The notes: generated from the letters alone by a model not told the origin. Counted from the stretch's first letter, positions 24,685 through 34,414 are shown. The stretch: 64,000 nucleotides of DNA from Arenimonas maotaiensis (GCF_014638745.1 NZ_BMFO01000004.1:124001-188000), one strand, 5' to 3'. Program-made: numbers and translations.

Positions 24685-26364
24685 ATGACTGAATCATTTG
24701 CCGAACTGTTTGAGCAAAGCCAAACATCCCTGAACAACCTGAAATCCGGCGCCATCGTCACCGGCACCGTGGAAGAAATCCGCGCCGACGTGGTCGTCGT
24801 CAACGTCGGCCTGAAATCGGAAGGCGTCATCGACATCAATCAGTTCCGCAACGAAGAAGGCGAAATCGAAGTCGCCGTCGGCGACATCGTCAAGGTGGCG
24901 CTGGAAGCGGTCGAAAACGGCTTCGGCGAAACCGTGCTGTCCCGCGACAAAGCCAAGAAAGCCCTGGTCTGGGACGAGCTGGAAACCGTCATGGACGCCG
25001 GCGAAATCGTCACCGGCCGCATCAGCGGCAAGGTCAAGGGCGGCTTCACCGTCGACATCCGCGAAGTGCGCGCCTTCCTGCCGGGTTCCCTGGTGGACGT
25101 GCGCCCCGTGCGCGACCCGGGCTACCTGGAAGGCAAAGAGCTGGAATTCAAGATCATCAAGCTCGACCGCAAGCGCAATAACGTGGTGGTCTCCCGCCGC
25201 GCCGTGGTCGAGAGCGAAAACAGCGTCGAGCGCGAGCAGATGCTGGAGCGCCTGACCGAAGGCACCATCATCACCGGCGTGGTCAAGAACCTGACAGATT
25301 ACGGCGCGTTCGTCGACCTCGGCGGCGTGGACGGCCTGCTGCACATCACCGACATGGCCTGGAAGCGCGTGCGCCATCCGTCCGAAGTGGTCAACGTCGG
25401 CGACGAACTGCAGGTCCGAGTGCTGAAGTACGACCGCGAACGCAACCGCGTCTCGCTGGGCCTCAAGCAGCTGGGCGAAGATCCGTGGGAAAACATCGCC
25501 CGCCGTTACCCGGCCAACACCCGTTGCTTCGGCAAGGTCTCCAACGTCACCGATTACGGCGCGTTCGTGGAAATCGAACCGGGCGTGGAAGGCCTGGTGC
25601 ACGTGTCGGAAATGGACTGGACCAACAAGAACGTCAACCCGAGCAAGGTCGTGCAGCTGGGCGACGAAGTCGAAGTCATGGTGCTCGACGTCGACGCCGA
25701 ACGCCGCCGCATCTCGCTGGGCATCAAGCAGTGCGTGTCCAATCCGTGGGAAGCCTTCGCCGCCATCCACAAGAAGGGCGACAAGGTCTCCGGCCAGATC
25801 AAATCGATCACCGATTTCGGCGTGTTCATCGGCCTGGACGGCGGCATCGACGGCCTGATCCACCTGTCCGACATCTCCTGGAACTCGACCGGCGAAGAAG
25901 CCGTGCGCAACCTGAAGAAGGGCGACACCTTGGAAGCCGTCGTGCTGGCCGTGGATCCGGAACGCGAGCGCATCTCGCTGGGCGTCAAACAGCTGGAACA
26001 GGATCCGATGGGCCAGTTCGCCGCGAACACCCAGAAAGGCGCCATCGTCAAGGCCACCGTCAAGGAAGTCGACGCCAAGGGCGCCGTGGTCGAGCTCGAA
26101 GGCGGCATCGAAGGCTACATCAAGGCCAACGACATCGCCAAGGAGCGCGTCGAGGACGCCACCCAGTACCTGAAGGTGGGCGACGTGGTCGAAGCCAAGT
26201 ACATCGGCAACGACCGCAAGGGCCGCGTCATGCAGCTGTCGATCCGCGCCAAGGACGAGGCCGAACTGGCCGAGACCCTGGCCGAGGTCAACAAGGCCGA
26301 CGCCTCCAGCGGCACCACCAAGCTGGGCGCGCTGCTGCGCGAACAGATGGGTAAAGGCGAGTAA
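24685..26364 (+). CDS. rpsA: Ribosomal protein S1
   Basis: Ribosomal protein bS1, 559 residues, with the six S1 RNA-binding repeats of proteobacteria. Repeats 3-6 are easiest to see, each with a DYGAFVD or DFGVFIGL type strand and a closing RISLG motif (for example [21 protein letters not shown]). The first two degenerate repeats bind the ribosome and the rest bind mRNA leaders during initiation. Codon use is strongly biased to C-ending codons, as expected of a highly expressed gene. Confidence 0.99.
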   Translation: MTESFAELFEQSQTSLNNLKSGAIVTGTVEEIRADVVVVNVGLKSEGVIDINQFRNEEGEIEVAVGDIVKVALEAVENGFGETVLSRDKAKKALVWDELETVMDAGEIVTGRISGKVKGGFTVDIREVRAFLPGSLVDVRPVRDPGYLEGKELEFKIIKLDRKRNNVVVSRRAVVESENSVEREQMLERLTEGTIITGVVKNLTDYGAFVDLGGVDGLLHITDMAWKRVRHPSEVVNVGDELQVRVLKYDRERNRVSLGLKQLGEDPWENIARRYPANTRCFGKVSNVTDYGAFVEIEPGVEGLVHVSEMDWTNKNVNPSKVVQLGDEVEVMVLDVDAERRRISLGIKQCVSNPWEAFAAIHKKGDKVSGQIKSITDFGVFIGLDGGIDGLIHLSDISWNSTGEEAVRNLKKGDTLEAVVLAVDPERERISLGVKQLEQDPMGQFAANTQKGAIVKATVKEVDAKGAVVELEGGIEGYIKANDIAKERVEDATQYLKVGDVVEAKYIGNDRKGRVMQLSIRAKDEAELAETLAEVNKADASSGTTKLGALLREQMGKGE

Positions 26365-26375
26365 TCCAGCACCAT

Positions 26376-26400
26376 CCGGTCCGGCCTCGCGCCGGACCGG
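26376..26400 (+). other. GC-rich hairpin after rpsA
   Basis: Perfect 10-base stem with a 5-base loop starting 12 bases after the rpsA stop. Only a weak T-stretch follows, so partial read-through to ihfB 20 bases downstream is likely. It may act as an attenuator or mRNA end stabiliser. Confidence 0.55.
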
Positions 26401-26420
26401 ACTTTACCGGGTATCCCGAC

Positions 26421-26723
26421 ATGACCAAATCCGAACTCATTGAATTCCTGTCCAAGCAGCAACCGCAGCTGAAAGCCGATGACGTCGACCTCGCGGTCAA
26501 GACCATCCTGGAAATGATGAGCTCGTCGCTGGCCGACGGCAAGCGGATCGAAATCCGCGGCTTCGGCAGCTTCTCCCTGCATTACCGTCCGGCACGCACC
26601 GGGCGCAACCCCAAGACCGGCGAAGCGGTCCAGCTCAGCGGCAAACACGTGCCGCATTTCAAGCCGGGCAAGGAACTGCGCGACCGCGTCAACAACGTCA
26701 CCGAAATCCAGCCGCACTCCTGA
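26421..26723 (+). CDS. ihfB: Integration host factor beta subunit
   Basis: DNA-bending protein of the HU/IHF family, 100 residues, partner of Ihf[11 protein letters not shown] at the start, [21 protein letters not shown] in the beta arms with the intercalating Pro in GRNPKTGE, and [15 protein letters not shown] mark the beta subunit. It lies between rpsA and lapA, the conserved proteobacterial location. Confidence 0.98.
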   Translation: MTKSELIEFLSKQQPQLKADDVDLAVKTILEMMSSSLADGKRIEIRGFGSFSLHYRPARTGRNPKTGEAVQLSGKHVPHFKPGKELRDRVNNVTEIQPHS

Positions 26724-26773
26724 TTCCGTTCCGTCTTTTCGGTTAAGCTGTAGGCATCGGATCGGAGACGGAA

Positions 26774-27028
26774 ATGCGCGTCCTCAAAGCCCTCATCGCC
26801 CTGCTGTTCGCCGTAGCCGGCCTGTTGATCGGCGCGTTGAACCGGCAGACGGTCGACATCGATCTGTTCTTCACCCGCATCCAGGCCCATCTCGGCCTGG
26901 TGCTGCTTTTGTGCGTGCTCGCCGGCGCGGTGGTCGGCGGCGCCTTGGCCAGCATCGGCCTGCTGCTCAACCGCCGAGCTGAAAACGCACCGAAACGCGG
27001 CACGGTAGACGGAGACGACGCCCCATGA
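26774..27028 (+). CDS. lapA: LapA-family inner-membrane protein
   Basis: 84 residues with two membrane helices (about 5-23 and 38-62) and a short cytoplasmic tail, matching the LapA (YciS, DUF1049) family. The NRQTVDIDLFF stretch between the helices is the conserved mark. In E. coli LapA works with LapB in control of LPS synthesis. It overlaps lapB by ATGA. Confidence 0.93.
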   Translation: MRVLKALIALLFAVAGLLIGALNRQTVDIDLFFTRIQAHLGLVLLLCVLAGAVVGGALASIGLLLNRRAENAPKRGTVDGDDAP

Positions 27029-28197
27029 TGACCCATGCCGCCTGGCTGCTGCTCATTCCGGCCGCCGTCGCCATCGGTTGGCTGCTCGGCCGCCGCGGCG
27101 GCGAAATCAAGGGCGGCGCCAAGATTTCGCGCCTGTCCAACACCTATTTCCGTGGCCTGAACTACCTGCTCAACGAGCAGCAGGACAAGGCGCTGGAGAT
27201 CTTCCTGCAGATCGCCGAAGTCGACAAGGACACGGTCGAGACCCAATTCGCGCTCGGCCACCTGTTCCGCCGGCGCGGCGAGGTCGACCGCGCCATCCGC
27301 CTGCACCAGAACCTGGTCGCGCGTACCGGGCTGAGCGAGGAGCAGAAGACCCGCGCCGCGCTCGAGCTCGGCGAGGACTATATGCGCGCCGGCCTGCTGG
27401 ACCGCGCCGAAACCCTGTTCAACGACCTGGTGCAGATGGGCGTGCACGCGCCGAAAGCGCTGCAGCAGCTGATATCCATCTATCAGGCCGAACGCGACTG
27501 GCCGCAGGCCATCGCGCACGCGCTGAAGTACGAGCAGATCTCCGGCGAGCCGATGGGCGAGAGCGTCGCGCATTATTACTGCGAGATGGCCGAGAAGCAC
27601 CTGCACGACGGCAACCCGAAGGCCGCCCGCGACCAGATCGCGTTGGCGTATTCGGCCGATTCGCAGTGCGTGCGCGCCGGCATGATCGAGGGCCGGCTGG
27701 ACCTCTTGGAAGGCAACGACACCGCCGCCATCCGCGCCTTCGAGCGCGTGGCCCGGCACGACGTCGATTTCCTGCCGGAGGTGCTGCCGCAACTGATGGA
27801 ATGCTACGAGCGCCGCGGCGAGCTGCTGCGCGCGCGCGGCTTCCTGCAGGAGGTGATCGAGCGCTACGCCGGCGTGACCCCGCTGCTGGCGCTGACCGAA
27901 CTGATCGAGCGTGACGACGGCCCGGCCGCGGCCCAGGAATTCCTGGCCCGGCAGCTGTTGCAGCGGCCGTCGGTGCGCGGCGAGGCGGCATTGCTGGAAA
28001 AGGCGGTGGCGCAGCCGGTCGGCGACGCCAACGAGACCTTGCGCACGCTCAAGCAGATCACCGACCAGCTGCTGGTGCGCTCCGCCAATTACCGCTGCGG
28101 CAATTGCGGTTTCGGCGCCCGCGCGCATCACTGGCAGTGTCCCAGCTGCAAGCACTGGGGCAGCGTGAAGCCGCTGCTGAACCTGCTCGGCTCATGA
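27025..28197 (+). CDS. lapB: LPS assembly regulator LapB (YciM)
   Basis: 390 residues. One N-terminal membrane anchor (about 5-22), then tandem TPR repeats (about 35-340; for example LEIFLQIAEVDKDTVETQFALGHLF), and a C-terminal rubredoxin-like zinc knuckle with CGNCGF and CPSCKHW. In E. coli LapB targets LpxC for FtsH proteolysis and so balances LPS against phospholipid. Both Cys pairs are intact here. It forms an operon with lapA. Confidence 0.95.
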   Translation: MMTHAAWLLLIPAAVAIGWLLGRRGGEIKGGAKISRLSNTYFRGLNYLLNEQQDKALEIFLQIAEVDKDTVETQFALGHLFRRRGEVDRAIRLHQNLVARTGLSEEQKTRAALELGEDYMRAGLLDRAETLFNDLVQMGVHAPKALQQLISIYQAERDWPQAIAHALKYEQISGEPMGESVAHYYCEMAEKHLHDGNPKAARDQIALAYSADSQCVRAGMIEGRLDLLEGNDTAAIRAFERVARHDVDFLPEVLPQLMECYERRGELLRARGFLQEVIERYAGVTPLLALTELIERDDGPAAAQEFLARQLLQRPSVRGEAALLEKAVAQPVGDANETLRTLKQITDQLLVRSANYRCGNCGFGARAHHWQCPSCKHWGSVKPLLNLLGS

Positions 28198-28234
28198 ATC
28201 CAACGCACCAAACCGCATAAACCAAGGACGATTT

Positions 28235-29116
28235 ATGGCATTCCGCGTGAAAAAAGCCGTGTTTCCGGTCGCCGGACTGGGTACCCGTTTCCTGCCGGCC
28301 ACCAAGACCGTGCCGAAGGAGATGCTGCCGGTGGTCGACCGGCCGCTGATCCAGTACGCGGTCGATGAGGCCATCGAGGCCGGCATCGACACGTTGGTGT
28401 TCGTCACCAACCGCTACAAGCACGCGGTGGCCGATTACTTCGACAAAGCCTACGAACTCGAGCAGAAGCTGGAGAAAGCTGGTAAGTCCGAGTTGCTGGC
28501 GATGATCCGCGACGTGCTGCCCAAGCACGTGCGTTGCGTATTCGTGACCCAGGCCGAGGCGCTTGGCCTGGGTCATGCCGTGCTGTGCGCCCGGCCGGTG
28601 GTCGGCGACGAGCCCTTTGCGGTGCTGTTGCCGGACGACCTGATCTGGAGCAAGGGCCGCGGTGCGCTCGGCCAGATGGTCGACCTGGCCGGCCAACAGA
28701 ACGCCAGCGTGGTCTCGGTGCAGCAGGTGCCGCGCGAGCAGACCTCCAGCTACGGCATCGTGGCCGCGCCGGATTTCACCGGACGCTTCGGCGAGATCCG
28801 CCGGATCGTCGAGAAGCCCAAGCCGGAAGCCGCGCCCAGCGATCTGGCGGTGGTCGGCCGCTACGTGCTCAGCGGCGACATCTTCCCGATCCTGGAGACC
28901 ACGCGCTCCGGCGCCGGCGGCGAGATCCAGCTGACCGACGCCATCGCCACGCTGTTGGAACGGCAACGCGTGCTGGCCTATCAGTTCGAGGGCCGCCGTT
29001 TCGACTGCGGCACCCGCATCGGGCTGATCGAGGCCACCATCCAGTACGCGCTCGACCACGATGACCTGGCCGACGAGGCCCGGGCCTACATGCAGGCCGC
29101 GTTGGCCGCCCGATAA
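28235..29116 (+). CDS. galU: UTP-glucose-1-phosphate uridylyltransferase
   Basis: Makes UDP-glucose from UTP and glucose-1-phosphate, 293 residues. The nucleotidyltransferase signature GLGTRFLPATKTVPKEMLPV starts near residue 11. VLLPDDLIW carries the metal-binding Asp, and YVLSGDIFPILE and RFDCGTRIGLIEA are diagnostic of GalU. The product feeds LPS and exopolysaccharide synthesis and trehalose. It is probably transcribed from the lapAB direction or its own promoter in the 37-base gap. Confidence 0.97.
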   Translation: MAFRVKKAVFPVAGLGTRFLPATKTVPKEMLPVVDRPLIQYAVDEAIEAGIDTLVFVTNRYKHAVADYFDKAYELEQKLEKAGKSELLAMIRDVLPKHVRCVFVTQAEALGLGHAVLCARPVVGDEPFAVLLPDDLIWSKGRGALGQMVDLAGQQNASVVSVQQVPREQTSSYGIVAAPDFTGRFGEIRRIVEKPKPEAAPSDLAVVGRYVLSGDIFPILETTRSGAGGEIQLTDAIATLLERQRVLAYQFEGRRFDCGTRIGLIEATIQYALDHDDLADEARAYMQAALAAR

Positions 29117-29179
29117 CCTGAACTGACGCCATGAACCGCGCCCCGGCGCGGTTTATAATGACGGACCAAGGAGAACGCC

Positions 29180-30694
29180 ATGGCCGTCATCAAACAAGCC
29201 GATTTCATCGAAAGCATCGCCGACGCGCTGCAGTACATCTCGTACTATCACCCGGTCGATTACATCACCAACCTCGCCGCCGCCTACGAGCGCGAGGAGT
29301 CGCCCGCGGCCAAGGACGCGATGGCGCAGATCCTGATCAACTCGCGCATGAGCGCCGAGGGCCACCGGCCGCTGTGCCAGGATACCGGCATCGTCACCGT
29401 GTTCCTGGAGATCGGCATGGACGTGCGCTGGGACGCCAGGATGTCGGTCGAGGACATGGTCAACGAAGGCGTGCGCCGCGCCTACAACCACCCGGACAAC
29501 AAGCTGCGCGCCTCGGTGCTGGCCGATCCGGCCGGCAAGCGCATCAACACCAAGGACAACACTCCGGCGGTGGTCAGCATGAAAGTGGTGCCGGGCGCCA
29601 CGGTCGACGTCATCGTCGCGGCCAAGGGCGGCGGCTCCGAGGCCAAATCGAAGTTCGCCATGCTCAATCCGTCCGACTCGATCGTCGACTGGGTGATCAA
29701 GACCGTGCCGACCATGGGCGCCGGCTGGTGCCCGCCGGGCATGCTCGGCATCGGCATCGGCGGCACCGCCGAGAAGGCCATGCTGCTCGCCAAGGAAGCG
29801 CTGATGGAGCCGATCGACATCAACGATCTGAAGGCGCGCGGCGCCTCCAACCGCGCCGAGGAGCTGCGTCTGGAACTGTACGAGAAGGTCAACGCGCTCG
29901 GCATCGGCGCGCAGGGACTGGGCGGCCTGACCACCGTGCTCGACGTCAAGGTCAAGGATTTCCCGACCCACGCCGCCAACCTGCCGGTGGCGCTGATTCC
30001 CAACTGCGCCGCCACCCGGCACGCGCACTTCACCCTCGACGGCAGCGGTCCGGTCAGCCTGGAACCGCCGTCGCTGGTGCATTGGCCGAAGCTGGCGCTG
30101 GAGTTCAAGCAGTCGCGCCCGGTCGACCTCGACACCCTGACGCCGGCCGAGACCGCGACCTGGAAGCCGGGCGAGACCCTGCTGCTGAGCGGCAAGATGT
30201 ATACCGGCCGCGACGCCGCGCACAAGCGCATGGTGGAGATGCTGAACCGCGGCGAGCCGCTGCCGGTCGATTTCCGCGGCAAGATGATCTACTACGTCGG
30301 TCCGGTCGATCCGGTGCGCGACGAAGTGGTCGGTCCGGCCGGCCCGACCACGGCCACGCGCATGGACAAGTTCACCGAACAGGTGCTGGCGCAGACCGGG
30401 ATGATCGGCATGATCGGCAAGTCCGAGCGCGGACCGGCCGCCATCGAGGCCATCAAGAAGCACAAATCGGTGTATCTGATGGCCGTCGGCGGCGCCGCCT
30501 ATCTGGTGTCGAAGGCGATCAAGGCCGCGAAGGTGGTCGGCTTCGAGGACCTGGGCATGGAAGCCATCTACGAATTCACCGTGAAGGACATGCCGGTCAC
30601 CGTCGCGGTCGACGCCCGCGGCGAATCGGTGCACGAGACCGGTCCGAAGCAGTGGCAGGCGCGCATCGGCAAGATTCCGGTGGTGCTCGAGTAG
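29180..30694 (+). CDS. Fumarate hydratase, class I (iron-sulfur type)
   Basis: Single-chain class I fumarase of 504 residues (alpha and beta parts fused), interconverting fumarate and malate. Likely 4Fe-4S ligands are the Cys residues in HRPLCQDTGIV (about residue 66), GAGWCPPGM (about 185) and IPNCAATRHAHF (about 275). The C-terminal beta half begins near residue 330 and has MYTGRDAAHKRM and YYVGPVDPVRDE. A strong AAGGAG ribosome-binding site is at 29168-29173. A TATAAT at 29154-29159 could be a -10 but lacks a clear -35. It is followed by alaA after 3 bases. Confidence 0.96.
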   Translation: MAVIKQADFIESIADALQYISYYHPVDYITNLAAAYEREESPAAKDAMAQILINSRMSAEGHRPLCQDTGIVTVFLEIGMDVRWDARMSVEDMVNEGVRRAYNHPDNKLRASVLADPAGKRINTKDNTPAVVSMKVVPGATVDVIVAAKGGGSEAKSKFAMLNPSDSIVDWVIKTVPTMGAGWCPPGMLGIGIGGTAEKAMLLAKEALMEPIDINDLKARGASNRAEELRLELYEKVNALGIGAQGLGGLTTVLDVKVKDFPTHAANLPVALIPNCAATRHAHFTLDGSGPVSLEPPSLVHWPKLALEFKQSRPVDLDTLTPAETATWKPGETLLLSGKMYTGRDAAHKRMVEMLNRGEPLPVDFRGKMIYYVGPVDPVRDEVVGPAGPTTATRMDKFTEQVLAQTGMIGMIGKSERGPAAIEAIKKHKSVYLMAVGGAAYLVSKAIKAAKVVGFEDLGMEAIYEFTVKDMPVTVAVDARGESVHETGPKQWQARIGKIPVVLE

Positions 30695-30697
30695 CCC

Positions 30698-31924
30698 ATG
30701 AAGATCCTGAAGAAATCCCGCAAGCTCGACGAGGTCTGCTACGAGATCCGCGGTCCGGCGCTGGAACGCGCCCGCCAGCTGGAAGAGGACGGCCACCGCA
30801 TCATCAAGCTCAACATCGGCAACCTGGCGGTGTTCGGCTTCGATCCGCCCGACGACATCGTGCGCGACGTCATCGGCAACCTGCCGCGCGCCGGCGGCTA
30901 CAGCGATTCCAAGGGCATCTATTCGGCGCGCAAGGCGGTGATGAACTACGCGCAGGAACGCGGCATCCGCGGCGTCGGCATGGAGGACATCTACATCGGC
31001 AACGGCGTCTCGGAGCTGATCCTGCTGGCGATGAACGCGCTGCTCGACGACGGCGACGAGGTGCTGGTGCCGGCGCCGGATTATCCGCTGTGGACCGCGG
31101 CGGTGTCGCTGTCCGGCGGCCGTCCGGTGCATTACCTGTGCGACGAATCGGCCGATTGGCAGCCGGATCTGGACGACCTGCGCGCCAAGATCACGCCCGC
31201 CACCAAGGCGCTGGTGGTGATCAACCCGAACAATCCGACCGGCGCGGTATATCCCGAGCCGATGCTGAAGGCGCTGCTGCGGATCGCGCGCGAGCACCAG
31301 CTGATCGTGTTCGCCGACGAGATCTACGACAAGACCCTGTTCGACGGCGAAAGCCATACCGCCATGGCCTCGTTGGCCGACGACGTGTTCTGCATCAGCT
31401 TCGGCGGCCTGTCGAAGAACTACCGGGCCTGCGGCTACCGCGCCGGCTGGATGATCCTGAGCGGTCCGCGCGCGCACGCCAAGGATTACATCGACGGCCT
31501 GAACATCGTGACCTCGATGCGCCTGTGCGCCAACGTGCCGGCGCAGTACGCCATCCAGACCGCGCTCGGCGGCACCCAGAGCATCGAGCGCCTGGTGGCC
31601 GCCGACGGCCGGTTGGCGCGCCAGCGCGACCTGGCCTGGCAGCGTCTGACCGCGATCCCCGGCGTCAGCTGCGTGAAGCCGAAAGGCGCGCTGTACCTGT
31701 TCCCGAAATTCGATCCGGCGGTGTATCCGATCGCCGACGACCAGGCGTTCATCACCGAACTGCTGGAGCGTGAGAAGGTGCTGTTGGTGCAGGGCACCGG
31801 CTTCAACTGGCCGAAGCCCGATCACGTGCGCGTGGTGTTCCTGCCCAACACCGACGAAATGACCGAGGCGCTCGACCGCATCGAACGCTTCCTCGCCGAT
31901 TACCGCGCCCGCCACGGCACCTGA
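30698..31924 (+). CDS. alaA: Glutamate-pyruvate (alanine) aminotransferase, AlaA type
   Basis: Class I PLP aminotransferase of 408 residues, closely resembling E. coli AlaA (YfbQ): KSRKLDEVCYEIRGPALE at the N-terminus, LNIGNLAVFGFDPPDDIV, VINPNNPTGAVY, FADEIYDKTLFDGE, and FGGLSKNYRACGYRAGW with the PLP Lys. It makes alanine from pyruvate and glutamate. The GST gene follows 12 bases on, so the three genes from the fumarase are likely one transcript. Confidence 0.94.
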   Translation: MKILKKSRKLDEVCYEIRGPALERARQLEEDGHRIIKLNIGNLAVFGFDPPDDIVRDVIGNLPRAGGYSDSKGIYSARKAVMNYAQERGIRGVGMEDIYIGNGVSELILLAMNALLDDGDEVLVPAPDYPLWTAAVSLSGGRPVHYLCDESADWQPDLDDLRAKITPATKALVVINPNNPTGAVYPEPMLKALLRIAREHQLIVFADEIYDKTLFDGESHTAMASLADDVFCISFGGLSKNYRACGYRAGWMILSGPRAHAKDYIDGLNIVTSMRLCANVPAQYAIQTALGGTQSIERLVAADGRLARQRDLAWQRLTAIPGVSCVKPKGALYLFPKFDPAVYPIADDQAFITELLEREKVLLVQGTGFNWPKPDHVRVVFLPNTDEMTEALDRIERFLADYRARHGT

Positions 31925-31936
31925 AGGAGTCCGCCT

Positions 31937-32569
31937 ATGTACACCCTGTATTACGCTCCCGGCGCCGCCAGTCTGGCGGTGCATTGGCTGTTGATCGATC
32001 TCGAGCTGCCGCACACGCTGGTCAAGCTCGACATCGCCGCCCGCGAACACAAGACCCCGGAATACCTGGCGCTGAATCCGAGCGGCGTGGTGCCCACGTT
32101 GTTGGTCGACGGCAAACCGATGTGCGAAGCCGCCGCGATGGCGGTGCTGCTGGCCGAGGCCAAGCCCGAGGCCGGTCTGATTCCGGCGCCCGGCAGCGCC
32201 CGCCGCGCCGAATTCCTGCAATGGATGTTCCATCTGGCCAACAGCCTGCAGCCGCCGTTCCGCCTGTGGTGGTATCCGCAGGAGGCCGCCGGCGAAGCCT
32301 ATGCCGAAGCCGGCAAGGCCACCGCCGAAGCGCGCATCCATGGCGTGTTCGCCAATCTGGACGCGCATTTGGGCAAGAACGGCCCTTATCTGCTGGGCGA
32401 TGCGCCGTGCGCGGCCGATTTCATGCTGGTGATGCTGATGCGCTGGTCGCGCAACATGCCGAAGACCGCGCTGGATTACCCGAATCTGGCGCGCCTCGCC
32501 GACCTGATGAAGGCTCGTCCGAGCTGGAAGGCGCTGTACGAATCGGAAGGCTTGAGCGAGTGGGCGTGA
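31937..32569 (+). CDS. Glutathione S-transferase family protein
   Basis: 210 residues with the N-terminal thioredoxin-like GST domain (MYTLYYAPGAASLAVHW, NPSGVVPTLLVDGKPMCEAAAM with the glutathione-binding Glu-Ala-Ala turn) and a C-terminal helical domain (GDAPCAADFMLVMLMRW). Ser13 in GAASLAV fits a beta-like or bacterial GST active site. Substrate unknown. It is the last gene of the fumarase-alaA run and convergent with the next gene. Confidence 0.93.
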   Translation: MYTLYYAPGAASLAVHWLLIDLELPHTLVKLDIAAREHKTPEYLALNPSGVVPTLLVDGKPMCEAAAMAVLLAEAKPEAGLIPAPGSARRAEFLQWMFHLANSLQPPFRLWWYPQEAAGEAYAEAGKATAEARIHGVFANLDAHLGKNGPYLLGDAPCAADFMLVMLMRWSRNMPKTALDYPNLARLADLMKARPSWKALYESEGLSEWA

Positions 32570-32602
32570 GCCCCGGTCGAGTCGAGGCTTGGCTGGGAAT
32601 GC

Positions 32603-33433
32603 TTAATTCTGGACTTCGAATCGCACCGGCACTTTCGCGATGCGCTTTTGCCTGCCGTCCTGCGGCATCGCGGTCATGTCGAGTTGCCATTCCAGCGCTT
32701 TGCGGAGCACGGCCCGGTCAAGGCTGCGGTGACCGGCGCTCTGCAGCAACCACGCGTCGCGCACATTGCCGCAGGTGTTGAACAACAGGCCGACGATCAC
32801 CGTGCCGCCTTTGCCTTCGCGCAGGGCATCCATCGGGTAGCGCGGGTGGGCCATGTCGGTCTGCCGTGTGGTGCAGGTTTCGGCGTATACCCGGTTACGC
32901 CACTGCCGAAGCGCCAGATCGCCGGCGGCCGCCGCCGGTTTCGGCGCGAGCAGATTCTGTTGTTTTGCCTGGAAAACGGCGCAGGTCTCCGGCAGATCGT
33001 AGCAATGCACGGTGGCGCGCACATGGTAGCCGTCGGGGCCGGACAGATCTTCCAGTTCGAGCGCCCGGGTGCTCATGCCGCCCTCCGGATTCGGCGCATC
33101 GAATACCCAGGCATGCGTGGCATCGCCCACTTTCCAGCGCCCCAGCATGGATAGGTTCTGCTTGACAGTCGCGTAGTCCGGGCTGCTCAGGTACTTCTCC
33201 TGCGTGCGCGGGCTGCGGCCGTTCAATCCGCGCAGCATGTTGTCCTGCCGCCACGTCGCTTCCTTAAAGCGCTCTCCGAGCCAGCTTTCGCTGCCGGCGC
33301 CGTCGCGGATTTCAAAACGGCCGCTGCCGCTGCCATCCAGCGCCTGCATCGCCGGCAGCGGTGCGGGCGGCGCCGGTAACACGGGCGGGCTCTGGTTGGC
33401 GACCAGCAGGCTGGTCAGCAGAATCGGAAGCAT
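32603..33433 (-). CDS. Exported protein with a TonB-C-like domain
   Basis: 276 residues with a short N-terminal signal sequence (about 1-13, possibly longer) and a Pro-rich start. The middle third is unrecognised. The last ~90 residues resemble the TonB C-terminal domain: AHPRYPMDALREGKGGTVIVGLLFNTCGNVRDAWLLQSAGHRSLDRAVLRKAL read in part, with the expected Y/P start, VxV strand and final LEW helix. No clear transmembrane anchor and Pro-Lys spacer of a true TonB exists, so it is more likely a periplasmic protein than an energy transducer. It is the third of three minus-strand genes that may be cotranscribed. Confidence 0.75.
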   Translation of the reverse strand: MLPILLTSLLVANQSPPVLPAPPAPLPAMQALDGSGSGRFEIRDGAGSESWLGERFKEATWRQDNMLRGLNGRSPRTQEKYLSSPDYATVKQNLSMLGRWKVGDATHAWVFDAPNPEGGMSTRALELEDLSGPDGYHVRATVHCYDLPETCAVFQAKQQNLLAPKPAAAAGDLALRQWRNRVYAETCTTRQTDMAHPRYPMDALREGKGGTVIVGLLFNTCGNVRDAWLLQSAGHRSLDRAVLRKALEWQLDMTAMPQDGRQKRIAKVPVRFEVQN

Positions 33434-33455
33434 ATGGAATTCCGGACGCGGCGCG

Positions 33456-33953
33456 TCAGAACCAGAGCGCGAACAGGAAGATGCCGAGCATGGCGAACGC
33501 CAGACCGATGTTCAGCACCATGCCCACCGTCATGCCGACCCAGGTGGCGACGCCGATCTTGCCGGCCTGCTTCAGCGGCTTGCCTTTGGCCAGCTCTACC
33601 GTCATCGCACCGATGAACGGGCCGATGATCAGACCGGGCAGGTTAAACAGCATCACGCCGACCACGCCGCCCAAGCCGGCCCCGAGCATGGCGGTTTTGC
33701 TGGCGCCCGCGCGTTTGGCGCCCCAAGCGCTGGCCAGCAAGTCGACGGCGAGGGACGCTGCGGTGAGCACGCCCAGCACGACCACGGTGAATACCGAGAT
33801 TTCGCGGAAACCGCCGACCCAGGCCGCCAACAGCATGCCCAGGAAGGCCAACGGCACGCCCGGCAGCATCGGCAGCACGGTGCCGAGCAGGCCGAACAGA
33901 ATCATCAGCCCCGACAGGACATACAGCACCAGCTGGGTGTCGACGCCGCTCAT
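33456..33953 (-). CDS. DUF456 family integral membrane protein
   Basis: 165 residues, almost entirely hydrophobic with about four to five helices. The GTVLPMLPGVPLAFLGMLLAAW start and the Gly-rich GAGLGGVVGVMLFNLPGLIIGPFIGA centre are the marks of the DUF456 family, which contains duplicated Gly-zipper helices. Function unknown. Its start overlaps the stop of the upstream cytochrome-like gene by 4 bases. Confidence 0.87.
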   Translation of the reverse strand: MSGVDTQLVLYVLSGLMILFGLLGTVLPMLPGVPLAFLGMLLAAWVGGFREISVFTVVVLGVLTAASLAVDLLASAWGAKRAGASKTAMLGAGLGGVVGVMLFNLPGLIIGPFIGAMTVELAKGKPLKQAGKIGVATWVGMTVGMVLNIGLAFAMLGIFLFALWF

Positions 33954-34348
33954 TGGTAATCCCGGTGGCAGTTCTCGCAGGCCTGCTTGACCGAGCTCAG
34001 GCCGGTGTTCAGGTCGGCGCAGTTGTCGATGCCTTTGGCCAGCTGCAGGTCGAGCACGCGGCGCAGGTCGGCGGCATAGCGCACGAACTGCGGGTCCTGC
34101 TCGGCCAGGGTCTTGAAGGCCGGTTCGACGTCGGCGGCCAGGATACGCATCGGCAACAGGTCTTTCTGGATTTCCGCGGCGCTGCAGCGGTTGTCCTTGG
34201 CCAATGTGTTCAAGGCGCTGAAATGCGCGGCCTGCACCGCCATCACGCCTTTCGGATACGCGCTGCCCGCGGCCAGGCTGCGCATCAGTATCGAGGTGAG
34301 CAGGGCGCCGGCCAACAGGCCGACCAGTAGGGCGATCAGAAAGCGCAT
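33950..34348 (-). CDS. Membrane-anchored cytochrome c'-like protein
   Basis: 132 residues. An uncleaved or signal helix (about 3-24) is followed by a helical domain whose haem motif CENCH stands at the extreme C-terminus (residues 125-129), as in class II (c'-type) four-helix cytochromes. Two further Cys lie in NRCSAAE and DNCADLN and may form a disulfide. It likely binds haem in the periplasm and may sense gases or carry electrons. Pairing with a DUF456 membrane protein is unexplained. Confidence 0.78.
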   Translation of the reverse strand: MRFLIALLVGLLAGALLTSILMRSLAAGSAYPKGVMAVQAAHFSALNTLAKDNRCSAAEIQKDLLPMRILAADVEPAFKTLAEQDPQFVRYAADLRRVLDLQLAKGIDNCADLNTGLSSVKQACENCHRDYQ

Positions 34349-34414
34349 GGCGTGGCGTCCGTTGGGGGGCAGGCCTTCATGTTAAAAGACCGGGGCAGGG
34401 CTTACAATAGCGGC

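Noticed and set aside
29134-29159. Hairpin plus TATAAT as galU terminator or fumarase promoter
   Set aside because: The loop is only 2-4 bases, no T-run follows, and no -35 lies at 16-18 bases; left as unproven.
29131-31773. 880-codon plus-strand frame overlapping fumarase and alaA
   Set aside because: Out of phase with both enzymes, Arg/Gly-rich, no motif.
29153-32368. 1071-codon minus-strand frame across fumarase, alaA and GST
   Set aside because: It spans three well-supported plus-strand genes and encodes His/Arg/Gln-rich sequence without domains.
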